In this document: piece by piece, positions 8,451 to 18,677 of the stretch | How the letters are laid out: each line of letters starts with the position of its first letter | Position numbering within the stretch: the first letter of the stretch is position 1 | Assembly: GCF_900604485.1 (NCBI RefSeq) | Contig: NZ_UWOP01000001.1 | Location: 1,630,369-1,694,368, forward strand | DNA: 64,000 nt | Source of the DNA: Enterococcus mediterraneensis | Lineage (GTDB): Bacteria > Bacillota > Bacilli > Lactobacillales > Enterococcaceae | Direction: 5' to 3' | Notes under the pieces: model-generated | What the model was told of the DNA's origin: nothing | Database searches by the model: none | What the model saw: only the letters and a program-made list of their open reading frames with translations | Translations under genes and position numbers: made by a program

Positions 8451-9386
8451 TTAGCTGAACAATTTATCAATGATATCGTAGTCCTCATTTGAAAGGCGGA
8501 TGTCGATAGCTTGTGCATTGGCTTGGACTTGTTCTGGTTTTTTCGCTCCAGGGATGACTGCGGTGATATCAGGATTTTTTAAATACCAAGCCAAAACCAA
8601 TTGGGCAACTGTTGCATCATAACGCTGTGCTATTTCTTTCATTTGATCGACTTTTTGAATGATTGTTTGGAACCGTACACCCTTGAAATCAGCTTTTTTG
8701 CTGCGAAGATCGTTTTCGTCAAAGGTCATTTCTTTAGAATATTTGCCTGTCAGCAAACCCGAAGCCAATGGAAAATAAGGGACAAAACTAATGCGATTTT
8801 CTCGTAGATACGGTAATAGTTCTGTTTCCGCTTCACGATGGATCAGACTGAATTGATCCTCCACGACATCCACGTAACCGTCTTGGTTGGCTTCTTTGAC
8901 TTGTGCCAGATCAAAATTGGAGATTCCAATAGCTCGGATCTTGCCGGCTTCTTTCAAACGATGCAAAGCGGCGACCGCTTCGTTTTTTGGCGTTGCTTCG
9001 TCAGGAAAATGGATATAGAAAATATCGATGTATTCCGTTTGCAGACGGCGCAATGCGTCTTCTACCGATTTTTCCAGAAATTCCGGCGAATTGTTTTTAG
9101 TCCCTGGATTTTCAGGATCATGGGCGGCTTTTGTCGCAATGATCACGCGTGAACGATCAAATTCATCTTCTTGCAACACTTCGCCGATCAATTCTTCTGA
9201 ACGCCCATTGCCATAAGCGTAAGCCGTATCTAATAATGTAATGCCGCTGCGTAATGCCATGCGGACGATTTCTTTGCCGGTCTCATCATCAAGTCCGGGG
9301 AAAAGATTGTGCCCGCCCACCGCGTTTGCTCCTAATCCTAAAGTTGACGCGTATACCCGCGATTTTCCGATTCGTACATCTGCCAT
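8451..9386 (-). CDS. Aldo/keto reductase
   Basis: 311 residues, full length for a (beta/alpha)8 aldo/keto reductase. The catalytic Asp and Tyr lie in LLDTAYAYGNGRSEE (about residues 45-59), the Lys in ATKAA (about 84-88), the His in FYIHFPDE, and the NADPH-binding end is VIPGAKKPEQV (about 279-289). It resembles the IolS/YajO-like subgroup that reduces small aldehydes with NADPH. GGAGGGA lies before ATG 9386. It stands alone between its own terminator and the divergent hisS leader. The physiological substrate is unknown. Confidence 0.9.
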   Translation of the reverse strand: MADVRIGKSRVYASTLGLGANAVGGHNLFPGLDDETGKEIVRMALRSGITLLDTAYAYGNGRSEELIGEVLQEDEFDRSRVIIATKAAHDPENPGTKNNSPEFLEKSVEDALRRLQTEYIDIFYIHFPDEATPKNEAVAALHRLKEAGKIRAIGISNFDLAQVKEANQDGYVDVVEDQFSLIHREAETELLPYLRENRISFVPYFPLASGLLTGKYSKEMTFDENDLRSKKADFKGVRFQTIIQKVDQMKEIAQRYDATVAQLVLAWYLKNPDITAVIPGAKKPEQVQANAQAIDIRLSNEDYDIIDKLFS

Positions 9387-9497
9387 AAAAAAATCCCTCC
9401 TATTTTTTCTTATTCTTTCTATTTTCTTTCTATTTATAGTCTAGAACAGATCAAGAAAAAGAAAAACTATCTTGCACTGGAGTTTATAGAAAACAGC

Positions 9498-9526
9498 TTG
9501 ACATTTTCCATATATTTTAGTAGTTT
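9498..9526 (+). promoter_or_regulatory. Probable promoter of the T-box-hisS-aspS transcript
   Basis: A perfect TTGACA (9498-9503) is followed, after 17 bases, by a weak TAGTTT. The T-box leader begins shortly downstream. The -10 match is poor, so the exact start is uncertain. Confidence 0.5.
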
Positions 9527-9543
9527 ATTGGTAATATGAAAAT

Positions 9544-9768
9544 CGATGAAAGAGCGAGTAAGTTACAAGGAACTTTCTAGAGAGAACTATCATGGCTGAA
9601 AATAGTTCAAGACTTGTACCCGAAAGACACTCTGGAGATGAGCGAGTGAAAAGCCGCTTCGTTTGCAAACGTTACTTGCATAGAGGAAAACAGTGATGTT
9701 TTCGAACTTAGGTGGTACCGCGTATGTCAATCATTCGCCCTTGTATAAAACAAGGGCGATTTTTTTTT
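9544..9768 (+). promoter_or_regulatory. T-box riboswitch leader of hisS-aspS
   Basis: The leader carries the conserved AGAGAG of Stem I (about 9575-9580), a specifier region GAAAGACACTC with CAC at 9628-9630, the T-box AGGTGGTACCGCG at 9710-9722 and an intrinsic terminator at 9735-9768 (TCGCCCTTG/CAAGGGCGA then eight or more T). T-boxes sense uncharged tRNA by pairing with the specifier codon and the acceptor end, and then read through the terminator. CAC gives His. The overlapping GAC at 9626-9628 would give Asp, matching the two synthetases downstream. Confidence 0.95.
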
Positions 9769-9860
9769 GTTGCAGAAGCTGATGGTTTTAACAGCTATCG
9801 TGCAGGTGTCGAACAGTACTGCTTAGATATACTAAAAAGAAAAAATTAGGAGGAAACGAA

Positions 9861-11156
9861 ATGAGTTATCAACGTCCGAAAGGAACCAATGATATCTTGC
9901 CTGGCGAATCAGAAAAATGGCAATTTGTGGAAGAAACGGCCCGTTTATTGTTCCATGATTATCAATACAGTGAGATCCGCACACCGATCTTTGAGCATTA
10001 TGAAGTGATTGCCCGCAGTGTCGGTGATACGACAGATATCGTCTCAAAGGAAATGTATGACTTTTTTGATAAAGGTGATCGCCATGTAACACTGCGTCCA
10101 GAAGGAACAGCGCCTATCGTAAGATCCTTTGTAGAAAATAAATTATACGGTCCGGAATATGCAAAACCATACAAAACATTTTATATGGGACCAATGTTTC
10201 GCTATGAGCGGCCACAAAAAGGCCGGTTGCGTCAATTCCATCAAATCGGTGTAGAAGCGTTCGGCAGTGTCAATCCAGCCACAGACGTTGAAACGATGGC
10301 GATGGCGTTGGATTTCTTCAAACAACTTGGGATCCAACAAATCCGTTTAGTGATCAATTCATTGGGAGATAAAGAGACTCGTCAAGCATACCGTCAAGCG
10401 TTGATCGATTATCTTGTACCTCATGAAGCAGAGCTGAGTGAAGACTCCAAACGCCGCCTTCACGAAAATCCTTTGCGGGTCTTAGACAGCAAAGATAAAC
10501 GAGATCAAAAATTCGTGGCGGATGCGCCTTCGATTTTAGATTATCTCAGCGAACCGGCAAAAAAACATTTTGACGAAGTGATTAAAATGTTGGATGCACT
10601 GGAAATTCCTTATGAAGTAGACGCGAATATGGTGCGGGGATTGGATTATTACACCCACACGATCTTTGAGATCATGAGCGATGCACCGGGGATGGGCGCG
10701 CAAGCTACGATCTGTGCCGGCGGTCGTTATGATCAATTGGTAGAAGAATTGGGAGGACCGGCTACTCCAGGTTTCGGTTTCGCATTAGGGATCGAACGGG
10801 TATTGTTGACTCTGGCTGCAGAAGAAGTGGTTATTCCTGCAATGAACGAGTTGGATGCTTACGTAGTCAGCATCGGTGAATCAACGAATATCGAAGCGTT
10901 GAAAGTAGTCCAAGCGATCCGCAATTTTGGTTTTTCTGCCGACCGTGATGTGATGCAAAGAAAAGCAAAAGCACAATTCAAAACAGCGGACAAAGCCGGC
11001 GCGAAATTAGTTTTGACGTTGGGTGAAGATGAATTGGAACAAGGAATCATCAACGTCAAGTCAATGGCTAGCCGTAAAGAAAAAAGTTTCCCGCTGACGA
11101 AAATCTATGAAGATTTTTCAGGAGTCTATGATGAAATGAGCATGTTGGAAGAATAG
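9861..11156 (+). CDS. hisS: Histidyl-tRNA synthetase
   Basis: 431 residues, full length for bacterial HisRS. Class II motif 2 appears as [20 protein letters not shown] (about residues 107-126), the histidine-A loop as [13 protein letters not shown] (about 258-270), and motif 3 as [13 protein letters not shown]. The C-terminal anticodon domain follows from about residue 330. The enzyme charges tRNA-His in the cytoplasm. The start is ATG 9861 after AGGAGGAAACGAA. The gene follows its T-box leader and is 12 bases from aspS, so the two are cotranscribed and regulated by tRNA charging. Confidence 0.98.
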   Translation: MSYQRPKGTNDILPGESEKWQFVEETARLLFHDYQYSEIRTPIFEHYEVIARSVGDTTDIVSKEMYDFFDKGDRHVTLRPEGTAPIVRSFVENKLYGPEYAKPYKTFYMGPMFRYERPQKGRLRQFHQIGVEAFGSVNPATDVETMAMALDFFKQLGIQQIRLVINSLGDKETRQAYRQALIDYLVPHEAELSEDSKRRLHENPLRVLDSKDKRDQKFVADAPSILDYLSEPAKKHFDEVIKMLDALEIPYEVDANMVRGLDYYTHTIFEIMSDAPGMGAQATICAGGRYDQLVEELGGPATPGFGFALGIERVLLTLAAEEVVIPAMNELDAYVVSIGESTNIEALKVVQAIRNFGFSADRDVMQRKAKAQFKTADKAGAKLVLTLGEDELEQGIINVKSMASRKEKSFPLTKIYEDFSGVYDEMSMLEE

Positions 11157-11168
11157 GAGAGAAATAAA

Positions 11169-12941
11169 ATGGCAAAACGCACGATTTATTGCGGATTGGT
11201 TTCTGACGAACAAGTCAGTCAAACTGTTACATTAAAAGGTTGGGTACAAAAAAGAAGAGATTTAGGAGGCGTGATTTTTATCGATCTGCGCGACCGTGAA
11301 GGGATCGTTCAAGTTGTATTCAATCCTGAAAAATCAAAAGAAGCATGGGAGATCGCAGACAAGTGCCGCAGCGAATTTGTGATCGAAGTGACTGGTGAAG
11401 TTGTTCACCGCAGTCCTGAAGCAATCAATCCTAAAATGGCGACGGGCAAATTTGAAGTGATGGCTTCAGAGATCAAAATTTTAAACAAAGCAAAAACACC
11501 GCCGTTTTTGATTGAAGATGAACAAAATATCAGTGACGAAGTACGTCTAAAATACCGTTATTTGGACTTGCGCCGTCCTAAGATGACGAAAAACTTGATT
11601 TTGCGCAACAAAACAACCCAAGCGATCCGTCATTATTTGGATGAAAATGACTTTTTGGATATCGAAACACCTTATTTAGCAAAATCGACTCCAGAAGGCG
11701 CGCGGGATTATCTGGTTCCTTCCCGGGTCCATCCAGGTCATTTTTACGCATTGCCTCAATCACCGCAGATTTTCAAACAGTTATTGATGAATGCCGGTAT
11801 GGACCGCTATTATCAAATCGTCCGCTGTTTCCGGGATGAAGACTTGCGGGGGGACCGCCAACCTGAATTTACACAGGTAGATATCGAAACGACATTCCTT
11901 TCAGCAGAAGAGATCCAAGAGTACACAGAAGGCTTGATCGCGAAAGTAATGAAAGATGTCAAAGGGATCGATGTTACACTACCATTTCCTCGTATGACTT
12001 ACGACGAAGCGATGGCCCGTTACGGAAGCGACAAACCGGATACTCGGTTTGCAATGGAACTGATCGATCTTAGCGAAACAGTCAAAGACGTGGATTTCAA
12101 AGTTTTTCAAATGGCATTGGAAAACGGCGGGGTCGTCAAAGCACTGAATGCGAAAGGTGCAGCAAGCCGCTATTCACGGAAAGATATGGATCAATTAGGA
12201 CAATATGTCGGTCAATTCGGCGCGAAAGGCTTGGCTTGGCTTAAAGTGGAAGAAGATGGCTTGAAAGGACCGATTGCTAAATTCTTAGCGGATAAACAAG
12301 ATGCGATCATTCAAGCAACAGATGCTGAAGTCGGCGACTTGCTGATGTTTGGCGCGGATAAATTTGATGTGGTCTCAGCAGCTTTAGGAGCAGTGCGGAC
12401 ACGTTTAGGAAAAGAATTAGAGTTAATCGATACAACTAAATTCAATTTCTTATGGGTAACTGACTGGCCGCAATTCGAATACGACGCAGAAGCGCAACGC
12501 TATGTCTCCGCTCACCATCCATTTACAATGCCGAAAGAAAGCGACATTCCATTGTTAAGCAGTGATCCGGCAAAAGTTTATGCGGAAGCTTACGATATCG
12601 TCTTGAACGGATACGAACTAGGAGGCGGATCATTGCGGATCCACACTCGAGAAGTTCAAGAAAAAATGTTTGAGACACTAGGCTTTTCAAAAGAAGCGAT
12701 GGAAGAACAATTCGGCTTCTTATTGGAAGCGTTGGATTACGGCTTCCCTCCACATGGCGGGATCGCTTTAGGACTTGATCGTTTTGCGATGTTGTTAGCT
12801 GGTGAAGACAATATCCGTGAAGTGATCGCCTTTCCGAAAAACGGGAAAGCTGCCGATCCAATGTCAGCTGCCCCAAGTATCGTATCGCCATTACAGCTTT
12901 TTGAACTGAACATCGACGTGACTTCGATCGAAGAAGAATAA
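11169..12941 (+). CDS. aspS: Aspartyl-tRNA synthetase
   Basis: 590 residues, the bacterial type with an N-terminal OB-fold anticodon domain (about 1-105), the catalytic core, and the inserted GAD domain (about 290-420). Motifs seen: [13 protein letters not shown], the motif 2 loop [20 protein letters not shown], and motif 3 [16 protein letters not shown]. It charges tRNA-Asp. It is the second gene of the hisS operon, starts at ATG 11169 after GGAGAGAAATAAA and is followed by a terminator. Confidence 0.98.
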   Translation: MAKRTIYCGLVSDEQVSQTVTLKGWVQKRRDLGGVIFIDLRDREGIVQVVFNPEKSKEAWEIADKCRSEFVIEVTGEVVHRSPEAINPKMATGKFEVMASEIKILNKAKTPPFLIEDEQNISDEVRLKYRYLDLRRPKMTKNLILRNKTTQAIRHYLDENDFLDIETPYLAKSTPEGARDYLVPSRVHPGHFYALPQSPQIFKQLLMNAGMDRYYQIVRCFRDEDLRGDRQPEFTQVDIETTFLSAEEIQEYTEGLIAKVMKDVKGIDVTLPFPRMTYDEAMARYGSDKPDTRFAMELIDLSETVKDVDFKVFQMALENGGVVKALNAKGAASRYSRKDMDQLGQYVGQFGAKGLAWLKVEEDGLKGPIAKFLADKQDAIIQATDAEVGDLLMFGADKFDVVSAALGAVRTRLGKELELIDTTKFNFLWVTDWPQFEYDAEAQRYVSAHHPFTMPKESDIPLLSSDPAKVYAEAYDIVLNGYELGGGSLRIHTREVQEKMFETLGFSKEAMEEQFGFLLEALDYGFPPHGGIALGLDRFAMLLAGEDNIREVIAFPKNGKAADPMSAAPSIVSPLQLFELNIDVTSIEEE

Positions 12942-12950
12942 ATTTTCATG

Positions 12951-12986
12951 AAAAGGACAACTTTTAAGAGTTGTCCTCTTCTTTTT
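12951..12986 (+). terminator. Terminator of hisS-aspS operon
   Basis: AGGACAACT (12954-12962) pairs with AGTTGTCCT (12969-12977), followed by a T-rich tail, directly after the aspS stop. Confidence 0.9.
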
Positions 12987-13041
12987 ACAGAAAATTTTCG
13001 TATAATGAGAGAAGAATATTCGAAACGAGGCCCTATTTTCC

Positions 13042-13917
13042 ATGACTAAATTTTTGAAACACTTGCCCCATCCAGATTTTGCAACAAAATTCTCTTATTC
13101 GATCGTTTATGCGCTATTAGCTTCTATTTCTGTGAATTTTTTTTATCAGCCAGGACATATTTATTCTAGCGGGATCACAGGGGTCGCTCAGATCTTGACC
13201 ACGTTATCTAAAGATCTGATCGGTGTGCATGTTCCGGTATCTCTGGCATTATCGTTGTTGAATATACCACTGTTTTTTCTAGGCTGGTTTAAAATCGGAC
13301 ATAAATTTACGATTTTTACCGGGATCACTGTTGTTTTGACATCGATTTTTATGCAGATCATGCCGGAAGAAGTTCTTTCTGATGATCCGATAATTTGTGC
13401 GATTTTTGGTGGAGCGGTCATGGGGGCTGGGATCGGCTATGCGCTGAAAAGCGGGTTGTCTTCTGGCGGCTTAGATTTTCTAAGTATCGCGATCCGCAAA
13501 AAAACCGGCAAGACGATCGGCTCGATCTCGATCATTTTCAATTTATTTATCATGTTGGCAGCAGGGATCTTGTTTGGTTGGCAATATGCGTTGTATAGCG
13601 CGTTAGCGATTTTTGTCAGCGGCAAAGTGACGGATGCTGTTTACACGAAGCAAAAGAAGATGCAGGTGACGATCATTACTCGTTATCCTGATCGGGTGAT
13701 CCACACGATCCAACATCGCATGCGGCGGGGGATCACGATCATCAATGAAGCAGAAGGTGCTTATCATCATGATAAGCAGACAGTTCTTTTGACAGTAGTG
13801 ACTCGATTTGAGTTACCATTATTGCGCAGTGCGATGAAAGAAGCTGATCCTAAGGCGTTTGTCAGTATCGCTGAGAATGTTCAGATCTTAGGGCGGTTTT
13901 ACGAGGAAGAGCTGTAA
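13042..13917 (+). CDS. YitT-family membrane protein (DUF161 + DUF2179)
   Basis: 291 residues. The N-terminal part has about five or six membrane helices with the family motif PGHIYSSGITGVAQI (about residues 34-48) and SGLSSGGLDFLSI (about 137-149). The C-terminal soluble DUF2179 domain runs from about residue 205, with RRGITIINEAEGAYHHDKQ. YitT proteins are widespread in Firmicutes and their transport substrate is not established. The gene stands alone after the aspS terminator. The start ATG 13042 has only a weak site (CGAGG) upstream. Confidence 0.88.
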   Translation: MTKFLKHLPHPDFATKFSYSIVYALLASISVNFFYQPGHIYSSGITGVAQILTTLSKDLIGVHVPVSLALSLLNIPLFFLGWFKIGHKFTIFTGITVVLTSIFMQIMPEEVLSDDPIICAIFGGAVMGAGIGYALKSGLSSGGLDFLSIAIRKKTGKTIGSISIIFNLFIMLAAGILFGWQYALYSALAIFVSGKVTDAVYTKQKKMQVTIITRYPDRVIHTIQHRMRRGITIINEAEGAYHHDKQTVLLTVVTRFELPLLRSAMKEADPKAFVSIAENVQILGRFYEEEL

Positions 13918-14112
13918 AATATCATCAAGAAATATTACAGGACTTTCTCTAATATTTTTTTCGCAAGTGCGCGAACAAATCTTTAATTTTTTTGAAAATA
14001 TTTTATTTTGTATAGATAAAAAATGCCATTTTTTTGGAGAATATGGCATGATAAGATGGTGTTATTTGTAGTTTATTAATGGGTAGAATAACGAAAAAAA
14101 AGAAAAGTTGGA

Positions 14113-15990
14113 ATGAGGATGCAACAAAAAAAACGACTTAAAAAGAGCCGTTACATCACAGGGTTCGATGGAATTCGCACGTTGGCTGTAATCGGAGTTA
14201 TTTTTTATCATTTATTACCAACGAGAATGCGGGGAGGCTATTTAGGTGTACCTGTGTTTTTCGCAGTTTCAGGATATTTGATCACAGATCTGCTGAGGCA
14301 GGAATGGGATCAAAATGGCAAGATAGCGATCTGGCAATTTTATGTCCGGCGGATGAAACGTCTTTATCCGGGACTGGTCTTTTTAATGATCACCGGATCT
14401 GCTTATATCACGCTGTTTCAGCGTAATTTATTGAATAATCTAAAAGGAATTTTTTCCAGCAGTTTGCTCTATGTAAACAACTGGTGGCAGATCAATAATG
14501 GAATGTCATATTTTGACCGCTTTGCAAACGAGTCGCCGTTTACACATATCTGGTCATTGGCTGTCGAAGGACAGAATTATCTGATCTGGCCATTGTTGTT
14601 CGTAGTATTGATGAAGATCTGCAAAAAAAGACAGCATGTATTTTATACGGTCTTTGCACTGGCCTGTGCGTCGGCTGTCTGGATGGCTATCAAATACGTG
14701 CCTGGAGCTGATCCGACGCGTGTGTATTATGGGACAGATACCCGCTTGTTTTCTATTTGGCTGGGTTCGGCGTTGGCATTCATCTGGCCTAGCACCCATT
14801 TGAAAGAGCAGATCCCCCGTAAAGCAAAGCAGGTATTGAACGGAGCGGGGATCATTAGTTTCTTGCTTTTAGCCGCAGCATTTTTCTTTTTAGATGCTCA
14901 TTATACATTTATTTATTACGGCGGGATGTTTTTGATCAGTTTGCTCTGTGTGATCTTAGTAGCAGTGGTGGCTCATCCAGGCGCCAGTTTGAACAAATGG
15001 CTGACAAATCCGATTTTCAGCTATATCGGCAAACGGAGTTACGGTATCTATCTCTACCAGTTTCCAGTTATGATCTTTTACGAATCAAAAATCAATAGTA
15101 TTGCCGACAATGTCTGGCTGCATACATTGATTGAATTGGCACTGATCCTTATTATCAGCGAATTATCTTATCGTTATATTGAGAATCCTTTGCGGCGTTT
15201 CGATTATGGAAAAAGTTGGCGGACAGTCAAAGGTTGGTTTGAAACGCCGATCATCAGCCGTCAAAAAATATGGTTGTTGCCTAGTCTTGCGGTGATCGTT
15301 ATCTCAATCGTGGGATTGGCGATCGCGCCTACTAATCATGTAGATGCCAATCAAAAACGCCTACAGGAAAATATCGCTGCCAACAAAGCCGTAGCAGAAA
15401 AATCCAGAAAAGCCGCACAATCACAAGACAATTCATCAGCACAGACTAGTCAGTCCTTGGATGAATCACAAAAATCGTTGATCGACAAATACGGTTTGAC
15501 AGAAGCCCAAGTGAAAAAAGCGCAAAAAATGGAGCTGACTGCATTTGGTGATTCCGTGATGTTGGATGCGACTTCAGATTTGAAAGAGATATTCCCAAAT
15601 ATCATCGTTGATGCAGATATCGGTCGTCAGCTTTATGCCAGCGCCGATCTTGTGAAAAAATTAGATGAAGATGGATTATTGAAAAAGAATGTATTGGTAG
15701 GTCTAGGTACCAACGGATCTTTCACGGAAGCACAGTTTGATGCTTTTATGAAGGAATTAGGCGATCGGAACGTTTACTGGGTAAATGTGCGAGTACCGAC
15801 ACAACGTTGGCAAAATGATGTGAATACGATGCTGACGAAAATGGCGGAAAAATATAAAAATATCACATTGATCGACTGGTACAGTCTAAGTAATAATCAC
15901 GAAGACTGGTTCTATGAGGATCGCGTCCATCCAAATACCGATGGCATGGTCTACTACTGCCAACTGGTCTCCCAAACAATATTGAAATAA
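14113..15990 (+). CDS. oatA: OatA-like acyltransferase-3 with extracellular SGNH domain
   Basis: 625 residues. The first 400 or so form the acyltransferase-3 membrane domain with about ten or eleven helices, beginning YITGFDGIRTLAVIGVIFYH, typical of OafA/OatA. After a linker rich in S and Q, the C-terminal SGNH domain starts near residue 475 with FGDSVM (catalytic Ser) and ends with the D-x-x-H pair in EDRVHPN. This two-domain layout is that of peptidoglycan O-acetyltransferase OatA, which acetylates MurNAc O-6 and raises lysozyme resistance. The same layout also serves teichoic-acid or exopolysaccharide acetylation, so the substrate is inferred. The start is ATG 14113 or 14119. The gene stands alone between intergenic AT-rich DNA and a bidirectional terminator. 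Confidence 0.85.
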   Translation: MRMQQKKRLKKSRYITGFDGIRTLAVIGVIFYHLLPTRMRGGYLGVPVFFAVSGYLITDLLRQEWDQNGKIAIWQFYVRRMKRLYPGLVFLMITGSAYITLFQRNLLNNLKGIFSSSLLYVNNWWQINNGMSYFDRFANESPFTHIWSLAVEGQNYLIWPLLFVVLMKICKKRQHVFYTVFALACASAVWMAIKYVPGADPTRVYYGTDTRLFSIWLGSALAFIWPSTHLKEQIPRKAKQVLNGAGIISFLLLAAAFFFLDAHYTFIYYGGMFLISLLCVILVAVVAHPGASLNKWLTNPIFSYIGKRSYGIYLYQFPVMIFYESKINSIADNVWLHTLIELALILIISELSYRYIENPLRRFDYGKSWRTVKGWFETPIISRQKIWLLPSLAVIVISIVGLAIAPTNHVDANQKRLQENIAANKAVAEKSRKAAQSQDNSSAQTSQSLDESQKSLIDKYGLTEAQVKKAQKMELTAFGDSVMLDATSDLKEIFPNIIVDADIGRQLYASADLVKKLDEDGLLKKNVLVGLGTNGSFTEAQFDAFMKELGDRNVYWVNVRVPTQRWQNDVNTMLTKMAEKYKNITLIDWYSLSNNHEDWFYEDRVHPNTDGMVYYCQLVSQTILK

Positions 15991-16005
15991 ATCTGAGAAA
16001 ATAAG

Positions 16006-16055
16006 TAACCGAACTATATGTCCTTAAAAATCGAGGGATATAGTTCGGTTATTTT
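16006..16055. terminator. Bidirectional terminator with CCGAACTATAT stem
   Basis: AACCGAACTATAT (16007-16019) pairs exactly with ATATAGTTCGGTT (16038-16050), followed by ATTTTTGT. It lies between convergent genes. The same CCGAACTATAT core recurs in the palindromic element at 33991. Confidence 0.9.
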
Positions 16056-16093
16056 TGTATCATATCAATGTGGATTCTAGGAGTTTTGATAAT

Positions 16094-16924
16094 TTAGCTG
16101 TTTTCAGCAATCTTTTTCATCCAAATAGGCAGCAAGTGACTGATAGCTGTTGGCAACACGACGTAATGGTCTTGCGCCAATTGGTCGCCAATCAGACTAT
16201 GAAGGTAGACTGCGGCGCTGATCGTTTGTATATCTTGGGTAAATTGACCTAAAAAAGCTGTGATGATCCCTGCCAATGTGTCGCCCATTCCCCCTGTTGC
16301 CATTGCTGGATCGCCGGCAGGATTTTTATAGATTTTATCAGCGGTGTAGATTTCAGTCCGATGACTTTTCAATACGATCGTCGCGCCGATTTTTTGCTGG
16401 GCTCGTTGATTGGCGGCAGCTTCTTGTTTCTCGACAGGGATACCGCTCAGACGCTGCCATTCCATCTGATGGGGAGTGAAAATCGTTTTTTCCGGCTTTG
16501 GAAGGGAATAATCTCCTTCAGAAAACAAGGTAATAGCTGAGCCATCGATCACTAACCATTGTTCTTTTTGTGTTTGCAATACAAAGTGCAGCAGTCTTTT
16601 GGCGTGTTCGTCTTCTCCTAAACCCGGTCCGATCAAGATCACATCGGCACTTTCGATTACTTTTGCAAGTGTCTGCTCCTCTTGCCAATCCAAAACCATG
16701 ACCTCCGGCAGACGTGCGTGTAAAGAAGCGTGATTTTTTGGATGCGTAGCAACTGTCGTCAATCCTGCACCGCCATAAACACAGGCTTCTGCGCTCATCA
16801 TGATGGCTCCACCATATTGCTGATTACCGCCGATCAAAACCACTTTTCCATAGTCGCCTTTGTGGGATTCCGCTGGTCGCGGATGGATCACCTTCGCTAA
16901 AAGTTCTTTTGTGAATTCTTTCAT
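16094..16924 (-). CDS. nnrD: ADP/ATP-dependent (S)-NAD(P)H-hydrate dehydratase (NnrD/YjeF C-terminal type)
   Basis: 276 residues. The ribokinase-like fold shows KGDYGKVVLIGGNQQYGGA near the N-terminus, then LIGPGLGEDEHA, TPHQMEWQRLSG, and the signature DPAMATGGMGDTLAGIITAFLGQ with the catalytic Asp in GMGDTLAG. The enzyme repairs hydrated NADH and NADPH using ATP or ADP. The N-terminal epimerase domain found in fused YjeF proteins is absent, which is normal for Firmicutes. I chose ATG 16924 because GGCGGTG lies six bases before it; the TTG 15 bases upstream has no such site. Confidence 0.9.
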   Translation of the reverse strand: MKEFTKELLAKVIHPRPAESHKGDYGKVVLIGGNQQYGGAIMMSAEACVYGGAGLTTVATHPKNHASLHARLPEVMVLDWQEEQTLAKVIESADVILIGPGLGEDEHAKRLLHFVLQTQKEQWLVIDGSAITLFSEGDYSLPKPEKTIFTPHQMEWQRLSGIPVEKQEAAANQRAQQKIGATIVLKSHRTEIYTADKIYKNPAGDPAMATGGMGDTLAGIITAFLGQFTQDIQTISAAVYLHSLIGDQLAQDHYVVLPTAISHLLPIWMKKIAENS

Positions 16925-17066
16925 TGTTTTCACCGCCAAGTCTTTTCTTCTATTATAACGAACATTTGCAAAACAGGAAATTTTTAGAAAATTGACTCTT
17001 TGTTTTTCATTTCTACTAAAGAAATGGTATCATTGGACACGAGAGTAGATTTAGGAGGAATGTATC

Positions 17067-18485
17067 ATGACAATCGATTGGCAAAAAGAAGTCGAAGCTC
17101 GGAAAGACGACTTGTTGAAAGATTTATTTGATCTATTAAGAATCAACAGTGAACGAGACGACTCAAAAAAAACAGCGGACGCTCCATTTGGTCCAGGACC
17201 TCGTGACGCGCTGCTGCATATGTTAGGATACGGCGAACGAGACGGCTTTACCGTGAAAAATGTCGATAACTATGCTGGACATATCGAATATGGCGAAGGT
17301 GATGAAACATTAGGGATCTTTGGTCATATGGATGTGGTGCCTGCTGGAGATGGCTGGGATACAGATCCTTATGAACCAGTATTGAAAGACGGCAAGATCT
17401 TTGCTCGCGGTTCTTCCGATGACAAAGGGCCAAGTATGGCTGCTTATTATGCATTGAAGATCATCAAAGAATTGGAACTGCCATTAACAAAGAAAATCCG
17501 TTTTGTTGTAGGTAGTGACGAAGAGTCCGGCTGGGGCGACATGAACTACTACTTTGAACATGAAGAAAAACCTGATTTCGGTTTCTCACCGGATGCAGAA
17601 TTTCCGATCATCAACGGTGAAAAAGGAAATGTGACATTGAAACTGCATTTTTCCGGTGATAATTCCGGCGAATATACATTAAACGAATTTGCTGCCGGTT
17701 TGCGGGAAAATATGGTACCTGGTGCGGCAAAAGCTCAAGTTACTGTACCATCAGCAGAAGCGGCTGCCGAATTGGAAAAAGCATTCGCAGAATTCACGAC
17801 AGCTAATCCTGTCAGCGGAACTGTCAAAGCGGACGGCAATACTGTTGCAATCGAATTAGTTGGTAAAAGCGCGCACGGCGCAAGCCCACAAGCAGGGATC
17901 AATGCCGGTACTTTCTTGGCTCTGTTCTTAGATCAATATGCGTTTGCCGGCGGCGGGAAAAACTTCCTGCACACTGCGGCAACTTATATCCATGAAGACT
18001 TCTACGGTGAAAAATCCGGTGTCGCTCATGAAGATGCAAAAATGGGCAAATTGACGATGAACGCTGGGTTGTTCGCGTTTGCTGCAGATCAAGCGGAATC
18101 TGAAAACTACATCGCATTGAACTTCCGTTATCCAAAAGGTGTGACAGCAGATGATCTTGAAAACGAATTGAACAACGTCGTTTCCAAAGAAAATGCTTCG
18201 ATCGTTCGTGGTGAACGCAATATGGCGCCCCACTATGTACCTGAAAATGATCCATTGGTAGCGACTCTTCTACAAGTTTATGAAGATCATACCGGTGAAA
18301 AAGGACACGAACAAATCATCGGCGGCGGCACATACGGACGTCTGTTGGAACGCGGTGTCGCATACGGCGCGATGTTCCCAGGCTATACGGATACGATGCA
18401 CCAAGCAAATGAATTCATGACATTAGACGATCTGTTGCGCGCAGCAGCTATTTATGCTGATGCCATCTATCGTTTGGCGAAGTAA
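17067..18485 (+). CDS. pepV: Dipeptidase PepV (M20 family metallopeptidase)
   Basis: 472 residues, typical for PepV. Zinc-site motifs appear in order: FGHMDVVPAGDGW (about residues 89-101), ARGSSDDKGPSMAAY (about 114-128) and VGSDEESGWGD (about 149-159). A lid domain with GKSAHGASPQAG follows, and C-terminal GGGTYGRLLERG closes the site. It cleaves dipeptides in the cytoplasm, supplying amino acids to this auxotrophic group. ATG 17067 follows TAGGAGGAATGTATC. It is monocistronic with a strong terminator. Confidence 0.95.
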   Translation: MTIDWQKEVEARKDDLLKDLFDLLRINSERDDSKKTADAPFGPGPRDALLHMLGYGERDGFTVKNVDNYAGHIEYGEGDETLGIFGHMDVVPAGDGWDTDPYEPVLKDGKIFARGSSDDKGPSMAAYYALKIIKELELPLTKKIRFVVGSDEESGWGDMNYYFEHEEKPDFGFSPDAEFPIINGEKGNVTLKLHFSGDNSGEYTLNEFAAGLRENMVPGAAKAQVTVPSAEAAAELEKAFAEFTTANPVSGTVKADGNTVAIELVGKSAHGASPQAGINAGTFLALFLDQYAFAGGGKNFLHTAATYIHEDFYGEKSGVAHEDAKMGKLTMNAGLFAFAADQAESENYIALNFRYPKGVTADDLENELNNVVSKENASIVRGERNMAPHYVPENDPLVATLLQVYEDHTGEKGHEQIIGGGTYGRLLERGVAYGAMFPGYTDTMHQANEFMTLDDLLRAAAIYADAIYRLAK

Positions 18486-18510
18486 TCTAAAACAATCAAA
18501 GTAAAAAATA

Positions 18511-18563
18511 CCCGAATGTTGGAATGCTCCTGTTGACGAGCTTTCCAGCATTCGGATTTTTTT
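18511..18563 (+). terminator. Terminator of pepV
   Basis: CCGAATG and CATTCGG arms, with further pairing (TTGGAA/TTTCCA) inside, are followed by a T run to 18563. Confidence 0.85.
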
Positions 18564-18612
18564 ATTTTCACAATTAGTTAACGTCAGTTCATCTTCTCGC
18601 TATATCAGTTGC

Positions 18613-18675
18613 CTACCACCCTGCATTGACGTCCAAGAACCCGTTCTCATCTTTCAAAATAGTGAAGGGCAAACT
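18613..18675 (-). pseudogene. Relic of the 3' end of an Fe-S-family (HesB-like) gene
   Basis: Read on the minus strand this stretch encodes TILKDENGFLDVNAGW and a stop, closely matching the C-terminal LVLKNENGILDINVAV of the intact gene at 31454-31795. Only about 21 codons remain. The relic starts right after the stop codon of the ArsR-type regulator, with no start codon of its own. The two copies flank the whole arabinan locus, which suggests the locus entered at this gene's 3' end or replaced most of a second copy. Confidence 0.6.
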
Positions 18676-18677
18676 TT

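Noticed and set aside
14023-14052. ATGCCAT/ATGGCAT inverted repeat before the OatA-like gene
   Set aside because: The arms are short and the position could be fortuitous; not strong enough to call an operator or terminator.
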